A stretch of DNA of 16,175 bases from Verrucomicrobia bacterium UBA2970 (GCA_002348345.1 DEAY01000041.1:1-16175), one strand, 5' to 3'. Positions 1 through 8,023 are shown, counted from the stretch's first letter. Notes: generated by a model not told the origin, from the letters alone. Program-made: numbers and translations.

Positions 1-2
1 TC

Positions 3-788
3 TTCGAAGGCCCCAATAACATCGCGGACTCATACGGTGCCGTCTTGCGGGCGATCTATACTCCTCCCGAAGACGGGGACTACGTGTTCTTTGTGGCGGC
101 CGACAATCAAGGGCTGCTTTACCTGAGCACTGACGAGAATCCTGCGAACAAGAAACTGATCGCAGACGAGCCGAGTTGGAATCCAATCCGGGCATGGACG
201 AACACTGATCGGCGTGCGGGCTGTGACGAAGAAGATCCCAACAGCGAATTCTCGGAGTGCCCCCACCGGTCGGATCAGTTCGTCGATACGGAATGGGAGG
301 ACGGTGGCACCATCTCCCTGAAAGCCGATCAAGGCTACTATATGGAGCTGGCGATGTCCGAAGGCGGTGGTGGTGATAACATGGCCGTGCTGGCCACGCT
401 CGCCAAAAACGTCGAGGATGTTGAAAACGACCAACCCCCGATTGGCGGAGAGAATATCTCCTGGTATGTTCCCTCCACCGTCGCTCCGCCTGAAGGCAGA
501 CCCTTTGGTGGCGATGGAGGCGGAGCACCCGATCCAGCCCCGGCTCCGGCTCCGGCACCACCTCCTGTTCCCGGGTTACCGCCGATTGTCCTGCCACCGA
601 TTCCTGGACAACAACCAGGGGCGATTGAGGGCATTGCCCGCGCAGCTGATGGCTCCGTCAGCATCACCTATACCGGGACGCTTCAGTCCTCTGATTCAAT
701 CGACGGAACGTTTCAACCTGTCGCAGGTGCCTCGTCTCCGTTCAAGGTGGACACGTCGGGTAATACCAAGTTCTACATCGCTCGATAA
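3..788 (+). CDS. PA14-like domain secreted protein, 3' part (5' end outside window)
   Basis: The reading frame is open from the window edge and ends at TAA 786-788, so the gene starts upstream; the TTG at 45 is only an internal codon. The visible 261 residues begin with a PA14-like beta-sandwich piece: a GDYVFFVAAD stretch near base 75, then LYLSTDENPANK, a spacing typical of PA14 domains that bind or display carbohydrates on secreted proteins. A Cys-bounded acidic insert (CDEEDPNSEFSEC, bases 222-260) sits inside the domain and may form a disulphide loop. A Pro/Ala-rich linker (about bases 522-620) separates it from a short C-terminal region with SVSITYTGTLQSSDSIDGTF, a tail I recall from many Verrucomicrobial secreted proteins. 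The substrate and the missing N-terminal domains are unknown. A strong terminator follows, so this is the last gene of its transcript. Confidence 0.8.
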   Translation, partial: FEGPNNIADSYGAVLRAIYTPPEDGDYVFFVAADNQGLLYLSTDENPANKKLIADEPSWNPIRAWTNTDRRAGCDEEDPNSEFSECPHRSDQFVDTEWEDGGTISLKADQGYYMELAMSEGGGGDNMAVLATLAKNVEDVENDQPPIGGENISWYVPSTVAPPEGRPFGGDGGGAPDPAPAPAPAPPPVPGLPPIVLPPIPGQQPGAIEGIARAADGSVSITYTGTLQSSDSIDGTFQPVAGASSPFKVDTSGNTKFYIAR

Positions 789-820
789 CTTGGCGGTTTA
801 GTTACTACGAATCAATCAAG

Positions 821-854
821 GGCGCAGATCGTTCTGATCTGCGCCTCTTTTTTT
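821..854 (+). terminator. Intrinsic terminator after the PA14-like gene
   Basis: A perfect 10-bp stem (821-830 pairing with 836-845, GGCGCAGATC/GATCTGCGCC) closes a 5-base loop and is followed by TC and a run of seven T at 848-854. It lies 32 bases after the stop codon of the PA14-like gene. Read on the other strand there is no T-tract, so it should act on the + strand only. Confidence 0.93.
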
Positions 855-952
855 ATCAGCAAACTTTGGTCTCGAGAAAAGGGACGCCCGAAGGGCCTTC
901 AAGATAATTTCTCCCTGGTGCCATCGCATCCCTGTTACAGCCCGGGCACGAA

Positions 953-1780
953 TCAAGGCTCACTCGTTGGGCCGATTCGAATTCGAGCCCGCTGCAGGCC
1001 ACTCATTGCCGGAGGGAAATCCGCCCGGATGGCTAACGCACGGGTGAACTGCTTCGCGGCCTCCTCCGCCCTCCCCTGGGAGAGATAGGCGTTTCCCAAA
1101 TTGCAGAATGCTTGGATGTAGTCCGGATCAAGGGTCACAGCCTGGGTAAAGAGCGGAATTGCTTCGGCCGCCCGGCCCTGACGGCTGAGCAGCGTCCCCA
1201 GATTATTATGCACCGAAGCCAGTTCAGGGGCGACTTCAAGGGCTGCACGAAACGCTTCCTCTGCTTCTTGGAACGAGCCCCGATTCATATACAAATTGCC
1301 CAAATTGATCCTTGCCTCCGCGTATTCAGGAAAAATCTCCAAGGTTCGTTCATAGTGGGTGATCGCCTCTTCCGGTCGATTCAGCCGAGACAACGAAAAA
1401 GCAAGGTGATAATGGATTTCCTCGTCATCCGGATTGATCTCGGCGGCTCGTTTCAGTAGAGGCACGGCTTCACCAAAACGCCCCTCTGCCACCAGGTCTG
1501 ACCCTTGGTTGAAATTACGCTGAGCAGCCTGAAAATCATCTACTTCCGAGGGACTGCCCGCCCCTTCGCCGATCTGCCCATCCCCATTCATCACGACCTC
1601 GCCCGTCCAGGCAGGTAGGTCTTCACTCTGACTTCCGTCAGCGGGTGCCACCAAAATGGTTTCCGCCGATGGGGAGTCCTCCTGCGGCTTGACGATTTCA
1701 GGACCTCCCGAACCGCAGGCGGTCCCCAACAAGGTCCAGCCCATCAAACCGGTTTGCCAACTCCTCTTCCAATCGACCAT
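953..1780 (-). CDS. TPR-repeat lipoprotein
   Basis: Predicted 275-residue lipoprotein with tetratricopeptide repeats, a protein-protein interaction scaffold. With the ATG at 1780 the N-terminus is MVDWKRSWQTG, then a hydrophobic stretch and a lipobox LGTAC with Cys22, an ideal lipoprotein signal; an AGGA lies 10 bases upstream. Earlier in-frame ATGs (1804, 1807, 1831) would add an acidic leader in front of the signal and are less likely. Residues about 23-80 are low-complexity, Pro/Glu/Gly-rich and probably disordered. Five consecutive TPR units follow at about 86-119, 120-153, 154-187, 188-221 and 222-255, with recognisable W/L-G-Y-A-P spacing (for example INLGNLYMNRG). No enzymatic domain is visible. 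It stands alone, convergent with the PA14-like gene and with no same-strand neighbour within 500 bases. The partner is unknown. Confidence 0.87.
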   Translation of the reverse strand: MVDWKRSWQTGLMGWTLLGTACGSGGPEIVKPQEDSPSAETILVAPADGSQSEDLPAWTGEVVMNGDGQIGEGAGSPSEVDDFQAAQRNFNQGSDLVAEGRFGEAVPLLKRAAEINPDDEEIHYHLAFSLSRLNRPEEAITHYERTLEIFPEYAEARINLGNLYMNRGSFQEAEEAFRAALEVAPELASVHNNLGTLLSRQGRAAEAIPLFTQAVTLDPDYIQAFCNLGNAYLSQGRAEEAAKQFTRALAIRADFPPAMSGLQRARIRIGPTSEP

Positions 1781-2341
1781 CGGTTGTTTGTCCTGGGCTT
1801 CCATCATCGTGTTACAGTGAACCTCTCGCATCCCAATCCAACCTTTACACCCGGAGAGGAAAAATCGAGGACATTTTGCAATCAGGCCAATGGATCGGAA
1901 GTAGGAAAGAGATCTCCGCTCTCAAATCCGGTCGATGCCAACTGAGGACCTCTCAGGTTCTCCTTTGAAGCGCGTTCTTGAAACAATAAGGGGAGGAAAG
2001 AACGGTAGCCCTGCCCCTCCCCGGTTCGACAAGGATGTTCACCGAAGAAATGGGCTCCTAAGCCTGAACCGATATCCAGCCGTTCAGAAACGAACATTGC
2101 CTTTTTTCAGACATTTCTAATCCCGAACCAGAGCACTAATCCGCCATCAGGGACTTTTCCTCGAAAGCTGATTCGTTCATGGCTTCCCGGTAACCAGATG
2201 GACTCTTCGCCATTCATACCGATGGAGAAGCTCGATGCCCCTATCCCAAGGAAGGAATCGGGGAAGCCGGATTGGGTTTTGAGCCCTTTCATGAAGTGGG
2301 ATGGTTATTTATGTCTCCCATTCCAGATCGCCGAACCGTCT
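1781..2341. other. Gene-poor stretch between the TPR gene and mog
   Basis: About 560 bases with no convincing gene. Short open frames occur on both strands, but none has a ribosome binding site or a recognisable family. One minus-strand frame (2107-2292, 61 codons) has codon use that looks fairly coding-like and is discussed under findings. No tRNA-like fold, terminator with a T-tract or repeat array was seen. It presumably holds the promoter of the TPR gene at its left side and the 3' untranslated part of mog at its right. Confidence 0.5.
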
Positions 2342-2824
2342 CTAACAACTCGTAGGGACCTCCTGAAGCACTTCAACACAGTGGGGAATCGCCCCCACTA
2401 CAAACCCGAGGCACTCCACCGCCCCTTTGGGCTTCCCAGGAAGACAGATCACCAATGCTTTGTCTACGGCGACCGCCAGGCTCCGCGACAAGATCGCATT
2501 GGGGGTAATCTTCATGGACTCCATCCGCATCACCTCTCCAAATCCAGGCAATTCCCCCCCGGCAATCTCACGAACGGCCTCTGGAGTCACGTCACGGGGT
2601 GCCACTCCCGTTCCCCCCGTGGTGAGCACTAACTGGCACCCCCCTCGAATCAACTCCCTGACCGCCCGCTGAATCTCTCGCTTCTCGTCGGCAACCAAGG
2701 TTTCACCCCCGATCTTCCATTGGTATCCCTCCGCCGCTTCTCTCAGGGCAGGCCCCCCCAAATCATCGTACTGCCCCTTGGAGGCCCGGTCTGAAATCGT
2801 AATAATCCCGACGACTATCTGCAT
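2342..2824 (-). CDS. mog: Molybdopterin adenylyltransferase (MogA/MoaB family)
   Basis: Activates molybdopterin by adenylation before molybdate insertion, a late cytoplasmic step of molybdenum cofactor synthesis. The 160 residues contain the full MogA/MoaB signature: SDR at 11-13 near the N-terminus, the GGTG loop at 70-73, RDVTPEA at 77-83 with its conserved Asp, ELPGF at 91-95, and LPGKPKGA at 128-135. The length fits the single-domain family (about 160-195 residues). The frame is open further upstream (ATG at 2848 and 2911), but MQIVVGIITISD is the usual family start and a promoter-like sequence lies immediately before it, so I chose 2824. No Shine-Dalgarno sequence precedes it. No other molybdenum cofactor gene is in the window. 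MogA and MoaB differ mainly in oligomeric state, so the symbol could equally be moaB. Confidence 0.93.
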   Translation of the reverse strand: MQIVVGIITISDRASKGQYDDLGGPALREAAEGYQWKIGGETLVADEKREIQRAVRELIRGGCQLVLTTGGTGVAPRDVTPEAVREIAGGELPGFGEVMRMESMKITPNAILSRSLAVAVDKALVICLPGKPKGAVECLGFVVGAIPHCVEVLQEVPTSC

Positions 2825-2830
2825 CACGGG

Positions 2831-2859
2831 ATTATGCTCATCGGCCATCCGGATGTAAA
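2831..2859 (-). promoter_or_regulatory. Sigma-70-type promoter of mog, giving a possible leaderless mRNA
   Basis: On the minus strand TTTACA (2854-2859) and CATAAT (2831-2836) each match the consensus hexamers at 5 of 6 positions and are separated by exactly 17 bases. Only six bases (2825-2830) separate the -10 box from the ATG at 2824, so transcription would begin at or next to the start codon. This is a reading by eye, not an experiment. Confidence 0.5.
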
Positions 2860-3263
2860 TTGGCAAGTCGCACAAGACAATGGATCCCAATATCATCCCG
2901 CCCGCTGCCACCCCAAGCTGAGGCCGCTAGGTGATTTCGGTAACTCCATTTCCGGACCGGGAGGCGGCACCCTCATCCGCGGGACTCTGATGATCCCCCT
3001 CCACCATGGGAAACCGTATCTCGTCGTTTCCGTCGGAAGTGCAACCGAAAAAGGAGACCTCGTCGCGCTGACTCTTGGTCAGTGGAAACCGAAGCCCAGT
3101 GAATCAGGGATCCCACGCCACCGAATAAGTTCCCCGTTGCCATTTGCTGACCGAGCAAGTCAAACGCCCAGGGATTGACCCCGTGTTCAAAAACCGTCAT
3201 CTTTGTGCAAATCCAGTCAAATTCAGCGCAACACCTTTCAAGGGACACAACGAGGAAAACACC
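2860..3263. other. Intergenic region between divergent mog and the Gfo/Idh/MocA gene
   Basis: About 400 bases without a gene I can support. A plus-strand open frame covers 2834-3178, but it runs across the mog promoter, has no ribosome binding site and resembles no family. The right part should contain the promoter of the Gfo/Idh/MocA gene: a TTGACC at 3175-3180 is a good -35 box, but the sequence 17 bases later (CATCTT) is a poor -10. Nothing else, such as a riboswitch or tRNA, was recognised. Confidence 0.45.
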
Positions 3264-4772
3264 ATGACAAAGATCAATCGTCGTCGATTCATTCATCGAA
3301 GCATCGGAACGGGGGCAGGGCTGATTGCCGCGCCCTATATCGGCAGGACTCAAGGCGCCAATGAAAAAATGGGGGTCGCGGTCATCGGAGTGGGTGGCCG
3401 GGGAAATTCCCATCTGGGTGCCTTTGTCGGGAGTAAACTGACGGAAGTGCGGGTCATCGTCGATGTGGACGAGAAGATTGGAAACTACCGCTGCAACGAA
3501 ATTGAAGAAAAGCAGGGCAAACGCCCCATCCTCGTTTCAGACATGCGGCATGCGTTTGACTCGACCGACGTCGATATCATGAGTACGGCCACACCCAACC
3601 ACTGGCACGCCCTCGCCGGTGTTTGGGCCATGCAGGCCGGCAAGGATGCCTACATCGAAAAACCGATCAGCCACAACATTGCCGAAGGCAGCGCCCTGGT
3701 CGCGGCGGCCAAGAAGTACAAGCGGATGTGCCAGGTGGGAACGCAGTGCCGCTCGAACCCCGCCATCATCGAAGCGATGAAGTTCATTCACAATGGAGGG
3801 ATCGGTGAGGTGAAGTTCGCACGAGGTCTCTGCTACAAGCGCCGCAAATCGATTGGTGCCATCGGCGACTACGACATTCCAGAGAACGTCGATTTCAACA
3901 TCTGGAGCGGTCCAGCCACCTACACCGACCCCAGATTGACCCGAAACCGGTTCCACTACGATTGGCATTGGCAACGGCACTATGGAAACGGTGACCTCGG
4001 CAATCAGGGCCCTCACCAAACGGATATCGCTCGATGGGGTCTTAACGTTGATTCCCACCCCTCTTCCATCATCAGTTACGGCGGACGCCTGGGTTATCAA
4101 GCGGAGCAGAAGAACCCCAACTACGTTGATGCCGGGGATACAGCCAATACCGAAGTTTCGATCTACGACTACGGTGACAAGTGCATGGTATTCGAGACCC
4201 GCGGATTGGATGTCAGCCATTCGGATGACGAAGAAATCAACAAGCTTTTCAACCAATCGCGGGGGAACAAGATCGGCGTCATCTTCTATGGATCCGAGGG
4301 TTACCTTGTTCAAAAATCCTACACGCACTGCCTGGTGTATGACAAAAAGTTCAACCTGGTAAAGGAATTCAAAGGGGGCGGAGATCATTTCGGCAACTTC
4401 ATCGACGCCTGCGCCTCGCGCGATGCGAGCAAACTGAACGCCGACGCGTGGGAGGGGCACCTCTCCGCGGGCGTCAGCCACCTCGGCAATATCTCCTACT
4501 ACCTGGGCGAGCAAAACCACGTATCCGTGGGGGAGGCGAGTCGAATCCTCGATGGCATCAAGAGCGAGGACGACAACCAGGCCACTCTGACCCGCACGGT
4601 GAAGCACCTCGAAAAGAACGGGGTCGACCTCGACAAATACCCGATCTCAATGGGGCCTCTCCTTAAATTCGACCCGGATCGTGAAGTCTTTCCCGAGTCC
4701 TCCGCAGCCACGAACTTACTCACTCGGCACTATCGCGAGGGTTTTGCCTGTCCCACAGCCAATCAGGTCTAA
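3264..4772 (+). CDS. Tat-exported Gfo/Idh/MocA-family oxidoreductase
   Basis: NAD(P)-dependent dehydrogenase family acting on sugars, inositols or related polyols; the precise substrate cannot be read from the sequence. The 502 residues begin with a twin-arginine signal (NRRRFIHRS, then a hydrophobic stretch to about residue 31), so the enzyme is probably exported folded with its cofactor. A Rossmann dinucleotide loop GVGGRG lies at 42-47, followed by TPNHWHA at 110-116, the family EKP motif with catalytic Lys at 132-134, and the GNQGPHQTD segment at 246-254. The ATG at 3264 is chosen over the longer frame because GAGG (3252-3255) lies 8 bases upstream and the Tat signal begins there. It is a single-gene transcript closed by a strong terminator. 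Exported Gfo/Idh/MocA proteins are very numerous in Planctomycetes and Verrucomicrobia, mostly uncharacterised. Confidence 0.93.
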   Translation: MTKINRRRFIHRSIGTGAGLIAAPYIGRTQGANEKMGVAVIGVGGRGNSHLGAFVGSKLTEVRVIVDVDEKIGNYRCNEIEEKQGKRPILVSDMRHAFDSTDVDIMSTATPNHWHALAGVWAMQAGKDAYIEKPISHNIAEGSALVAAAKKYKRMCQVGTQCRSNPAIIEAMKFIHNGGIGEVKFARGLCYKRRKSIGAIGDYDIPENVDFNIWSGPATYTDPRLTRNRFHYDWHWQRHYGNGDLGNQGPHQTDIARWGLNVDSHPSSIISYGGRLGYQAEQKNPNYVDAGDTANTEVSIYDYGDKCMVFETRGLDVSHSDDEEINKLFNQSRGNKIGVIFYGSEGYLVQKSYTHCLVYDKKFNLVKEFKGGGDHFGNFIDACASRDASKLNADAWEGHLSAGVSHLGNISYYLGEQNHVSVGEASRILDGIKSEDDNQATLTRTVKHLEKNGVDLDKYPISMGPLLKFDPDREVFPESSAATNLLTRHYREGFACPTANQV

Positions 4773-4821
4773 ACCCGATTCGCCTTCTCCCGAACGGGGA
4801 ATCGAACCCGTTTCCGATCCT

Positions 4822-4854
4822 CTCCCCTGTTCTCCTGGACAGGGGAGTTTTTTT
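4822..4854 (+). terminator. Intrinsic terminator after the Gfo/Idh/MocA gene
   Basis: A 9-bp perfect stem (4822-4830 CTCCCCTGT with 4839-4847 ACAGGGGAG), an 8-base loop and seven T at 4848-4854. It follows the Gfo/Idh/MocA stop by about 50 bases. The T-tract overlaps the first bases of the stop codon of the convergent pseudopilin gene; in the minus direction the hairpin has no T-tract. Confidence 0.92.
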
Positions 4855-5650
4855 AGCGTTTGGGCTGCGGCGGCCACACGGCCAAGGGATCCTTTGGTTC
4901 GGTGGTCCGTATTTGAAGCCAAGGGACATCAATGCGGCCCATCGGATTCGAAACAATCTTTTTCGACAAGGTATCGGGATCTCGCCATTTGTGCACCTCC
5001 GCATGCCCGTCGGCGAAGGAAAACCCCGCCGCGCCATTGTGATAATTGGCAGGCATGTTCCCCCATTGCTGAACGCGATTGACAAAGGTCAAGTGATAGC
5101 CGTCATCAATGGCGTCGGGATGCTCATCCAAGAAGACATACTTCTCAGAGGGTTCGATAATCGAAGACTGCTTTCGGAAAGTGTAGTGCGTCTTGTTGAT
5201 TTCCGCCGTGTACCAACTATCCCCGTTAATGCAGCCATTCATTGACATACTTCTAACCCGGGGGTGCACCCTCTTTCCAATTTTCACCGTACTCCGGTCC
5301 GCCGGACACTTGTAGAGTCCCAGTGACTGATTATAATTCCAGAGCAACCCTCGCGGCGCTCGAAGAAGATTGATGTTGGTCGCATCCTGAGCCGTCTTCA
5401 GCCAACCTTCTACCCATCCCTTCTGGTTTCCCGTCCCGTTGGGGACCAGATTGTCCTCGTTGTCGTCAGCGTACATGAACCAGGTCAACTGAAGTTGCTT
5501 GTTGTTACTCATGCACTTGATCCCTTGAGCCTTTGTCTTTGATTGGGCCAAGGCCGGAAGGAGCATGCCTGCTAGAATCGCAATAATCGCGATCACGACC
5601 AAAAGCTCGATGAGTGTGAAGGCGGGGGAGGTCTTTGAGTCTTTTTTCAT
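4853..5650 (-). CDS. Type II secretion/pilus-type pseudopilin, H-X9-DG family (DUF1559-like)
   Basis: Pseudopilin-like protein that a prepilin peptidase would cut and methylate, leaving an N-terminal membrane helix and an exported globular domain. With the ATG at 5650 (265 residues) the leader is a 10-residue lysine-containing peptide, followed by FTLIELLVVIAIIAILAGML. The predicted cut falls between Ala10 and Phe11; Glu15 is the conserved Glu5 of the mature protein. The -1 residue is Ala rather than the commoner Gly. Near the C-terminus His204 is followed by nine residues and Asp214-Gly215 in FADGHAEVHKW, the exact H-X9-DG motif of this large PVC-bacterial family. Its members occur in dozens of copies per genome and their individual roles are unknown. 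An earlier in-frame start at 5704 would spoil the leader. It lies 75 bases after the WD40 gene on the same strand and could be read from that operon or separately. Confidence 0.93.
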   Translation of the reverse strand: MKKDSKTSPAFTLIELLVVIAIIAILAGMLLPALAQSKTKAQGIKCMSNNKQLQLTWFMYADDNEDNLVPNGTGNQKGWVEGWLKTAQDATNINLLRAPRGLLWNYNQSLGLYKCPADRSTVKIGKRVHPRVRSMSMNGCINGDSWYTAEINKTHYTFRKQSSIIEPSEKYVFLDEHPDAIDDGYHLTFVNRVQQWGNMPANYHNGAAGFSFADGHAEVHKWRDPDTLSKKIVSNPMGRIDVPWLQIRTTEPKDPLAVWPPQPKR

Positions 5651-5725
5651 GATCTTCACGTTTGGGAACCCTGCCAATGTGCCCCGCCCGCGCATGCCAG
5701 GCAACTCTTTACTACCCCATGCTCT

Positions 5726-6748
5726 TCACTTCAGCTCATGGACTCGGCTTCCCCCCAAAAAGACGCGCGGGCCCACGGCAATCGCGTTGACCGGAGCGTC
5801 GAGGGTCACTGCCAGATCACTCGCAGTCGACGTCTCAGAAAGCCGATAGACATTGCCCAGGGAACTGCCCGCCACCATTCCATCCGGTGTGTTGGCAAGA
5901 CTCAAGATCCGGTTCTGCCGTTCCCCCGGACGCCCTCCCCGGTGTCCCCCCAAGCTTGAGTAGCTCCGAATCAACCGCCCGCCCACGGAATGCACTCTGA
6001 CTCGGCCATCCCGTGCCCCCGAAATAATCGAGTTTGAATCTGGCGAGAAGATGACGCATTCCACTTGATCGCTATGATCCTGAAGCGCCAGCGGCTCGTC
6101 ATTCGTACCCGCATCGGCAACCAAGACCAGACCATCCAAACCGCCCGACGCAATCCAACGACCATCACGCGAAAAAGCGACCGACCGAACCGGAGCGGTG
6201 TGCCGAGATCGTGTCTTCCATGCCCTGGGGCGGTTTCCATCATAACGCGCGGTCAGCACGCGCCCGTCGGCACAAGCCACCGCCACCCGCCGAGATTCGG
6301 AGTGCAAGGCAATATCATAGAGCAGATCCTCCGCCAGCACCTCAACTTCCTCCACTCCATCCATCAGTCGGTAATCACTCAACACCCCCGAGGCACCCGG
6401 TTGACCTCCCACTGCGAGAAAGTGATTCTGATCCCCGATCTGGATCGGTTCAAAGGCAATCCAACGAAACTCCGGTCGATGCACCCACTCCATCCGAGCG
6501 CCAACTCCAACGGTCAATCCGCCCGGGCGAACTGCGTAGATCCTTTCCCCGACGACATGGATATCCGTCACCAGACCCGCCCCCCATAACGCTTCCATGC
6601 CAAGAAAAATGGCCAGGGCTAGAGCCTCGCCACCACCCGACAAGCCGCCCAGAGATCTCCTTCCTTTGCTCCAGCGGAAGTCACCGCCGGCACCTTTCCA
6701 AGGTTCAGAGGGCCGTCCGTCGGATCCAAAAAGTCGAAAGCCCGGCAT
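5726..6748 (-). CDS. WD40-repeat protein, last gene of the DUF1501/DUF1549 operon
   Basis: A 340-residue protein with a beta-propeller of WD40 type, expected to be an interaction platform rather than an enzyme. The best repeats are at about 183-213 (HTAPVRSVAFSRDGRWIASGG) and 225-255 (HSDQVECVIFSPDSNSIISG); weaker blades can be followed at about 60-100, 141-180 and 276-302. Near the N-terminus RR at 30-31 precedes a hydrophobic stretch (EALALAIFLG, 41-50), possibly a signal or anchor, though preceded by an unusually long 28-residue region. AGGGA lies 3 bases before the ATG and the gene starts 6 bases after the DUF1501 stop, so translation is probably coupled. WD40 genes often sit beside DUF1501/DUF1549 genes in PVC genomes, which suggests one complex. 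The number of blades is uncertain from reading alone. Confidence 0.8.
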   Translation of the reverse strand: MPGFRLFGSDGRPSEPWKGAGGDFRWSKGRRSLGGLSGGGEALALAIFLGMEALWGAGLVTDIHVVGERIYAVRPGGLTVGVGARMEWVHRPEFRWIAFEPIQIGDQNHFLAVGGQPGASGVLSDYRLMDGVEEVEVLAEDLLYDIALHSESRRVAVACADGRVLTARYDGNRPRAWKTRSRHTAPVRSVAFSRDGRWIASGGLDGLVLVADAGTNDEPLALQDHSDQVECVIFSPDSNSIISGARDGRVRVHSVGGRLIRSYSSLGGHRGGRPGERQNRILSLANTPDGMVAGSSLGNVYRLSETSTASDLAVTLDAPVNAIAVGPRVFLGGSRVHELK

Positions 6749-6754
6749 CGTTCC

Positions 6755-8002
6755 CTAGACCAAAATCTCCCGAATCAAGCTCATCTCATCCTCCACCATC
6801 GGAATCGGCCGACCATCCGGCGTGTGGAGACTCCGATCCACATCGGCGCCTAAAGCCGAGAGCACCGTGTAAAACACATCCGCCGGAGAGACCGGTCTTT
6901 CGACGGGAGCCTCACCTTTGGGATCGGTCTCCCCGACGACGCCCCCCCTCCGAATGCCGGCGCCAAAGAGGAGGACCGAACTCGCCCGCGCCCAATGATC
7001 ACGACCGCCACTTGAGTTGATTCGCGGCGTTCGCCCAAATTCGCTCGCCACCATCACCAAGGCCCGATCAAGAAACCCGCGGCGATCCAAATCCTCGTGC
7101 AACGCGGACACGGCCTGGTCCATGGCCTCCAATTTCGGCGGGAATCCATAGGTCAATGCCTGCTTGATTCCGACGTGATGGTCCCACCCCTTGTCCCGGA
7201 CGAAGACCGTACGGACCCCCCCCTCCACCAGGCGGCGGGCAAGGAGACAGGACTGCCCCAAGAAGCTCCGCCCGTAGAGTTGGTGGGTCTCCTGGTTCTC
7301 CCGTTTGAGATCAAACATCCCACGAACCTCCGGATTCAAGGACAGGTACTGAGCCTGATTCAAGAACCGGTCCCGCGCGATTTCTGAATCGGAGCGTGCG
7401 CCCTCATCTAATTGATCCACCTTTTTCAGAAGTTCAATCGCCTGTTTCATTTCCGGTGCCGGCTCCAGGTCCTTCACCTTGAAACCGGACGATCCGGGTC
7501 GCCCCCCGATTTCAAAGGGACCTCGGGCCAGGGGCAGGAAGCCATGACCGGCGTAATAATGCGAATCAGGAATGGCGACATAGGGCGGCACCGGATGGTC
7601 GGGGGTGATCTCCTCTTGCCCGATCAAGGCACCATACGAGGGATAGGTGAGCACGGGGTTCGGGCGCCTCCCCGTGAGCATATAACAGGAACCCCGATCA
7701 TGATTCCCTTCCGGGCTCGTCACCGAGCGCAGCAACGAAAAATGGGGCATCCGTTTCGACAAGCGTGGCAACCCCTCACTCACAAACACCCCTTCAAGAC
7801 TGGACTCCTTGGAGATCAAGTCGCCCCTGATGTTGGGATGCGCCTCAGGCTTGCCGTCAAAGGTATCGATATGGGACATGCCTCCGTCCATCCAAATCAG
7901 AATGAGCGATCTCTCGGACTTTCCGAGCAACTCGGTTCCGGAGAGCAGTCCTGGCAGGAAAGGCATGGCCCCCATGGTGGCAATAAACGAACGTCGATTC
8001 AT
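6755..8002 (-). CDS. Tat-exported DUF1501-family protein
   Basis: DUF1501 proteins have an alkaline-phosphatase/sulfatase-like fold and probably bind metal; no reaction is established. The 415 residues begin with a twin-arginine signal (MNRRSFIATMG, hydrophobic to about residue 26). Family motifs follow in order: WMDGGMSHIDTFD at 37-49, NHDRGSCYMLTG at 100-111, GWDHH at 272-276, and SEFGRTPRIN with GRDHW at 320-337. The Asp and His residues in these motifs are candidate metal ligands. The length is slightly below the common 430-480. The gene begins 21 bases after the stop of the DUF1549/DUF1553 gene and ends 6 bases before the WD40 gene. The close pairing of DUF1501 with DUF1549/DUF1553 is typical in Planctomycetes and Verrucomicrobia and suggests joint periplasmic action. 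Confidence 0.93.
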   Translation of the reverse strand: MNRRSFIATMGAMPFLPGLLSGTELLGKSERSLILIWMDGGMSHIDTFDGKPEAHPNIRGDLISKESSLEGVFVSEGLPRLSKRMPHFSLLRSVTSPEGNHDRGSCYMLTGRRPNPVLTYPSYGALIGQEEITPDHPVPPYVAIPDSHYYAGHGFLPLARGPFEIGGRPGSSGFKVKDLEPAPEMKQAIELLKKVDQLDEGARSDSEIARDRFLNQAQYLSLNPEVRGMFDLKRENQETHQLYGRSFLGQSCLLARRLVEGGVRTVFVRDKGWDHHVGIKQALTYGFPPKLEAMDQAVSALHEDLDRRGFLDRALVMVASEFGRTPRINSSGGRDHWARASSVLLFGAGIRRGGVVGETDPKGEAPVERPVSPADVFYTVLSALGADVDRSLHTPDGRPIPMVEDEMSLIREILV

Positions 8003-8023
8003 GGTGCTCTTGGGGCTCTGAGA

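Noticed and set aside
876..897. Possible minus-strand terminator after the TPR gene (GGCCC-TTC-GGGC hairpin)
   Set aside because: The stem is only 4-5 bp and the following run has just four T after several C, so it is too weak to call.
1882..2120. Two short overlapping frames on opposite strands in the gene-poor stretch
   Set aside because: No ribosome binding site, no family resemblance and unremarkable composition.
2834..3178. Plus-strand open frame of 114 codons between mog and the Gfo/Idh/MocA gene
   Set aside because: It runs across the mog promoter and start, has no ribosome binding site and shows no family resemblance.
3175..3203. Promoter for the Gfo/Idh/MocA gene (TTGACC, 17 bases, CATCTT)
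   Set aside because: The -35 box is good but the -10 matches only 3 of 6 positions; I mention it in the intergenic entry and do not call it.
3537..4607. Long minus-strand open frame (356 codons) opposite the Gfo/Idh/MocA gene
   Set aside because: It is the antisense shadow of a clearly recognised gene, and its translation shows no domain.
4792..4815. Sequence resembling the T-arm of a minus-strand tRNA (GGGAATCGAACCCG on the + strand)
   Set aside because: The stem closes an 8-base loop instead of 7, no acceptor stem, D-arm or anticodon arm can be placed around it, and the neighbouring bases form the Gfo/Idh/MocA terminator.
6211..7020. Plus-strand open frame of 269 codons opposite the WD40 and DUF1501 genes
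   Set aside because: Its translation is Pro/Arg/Ser/His-rich, typical of an antisense frame in GC-rich DNA, and both opposite genes have convincing motifs.
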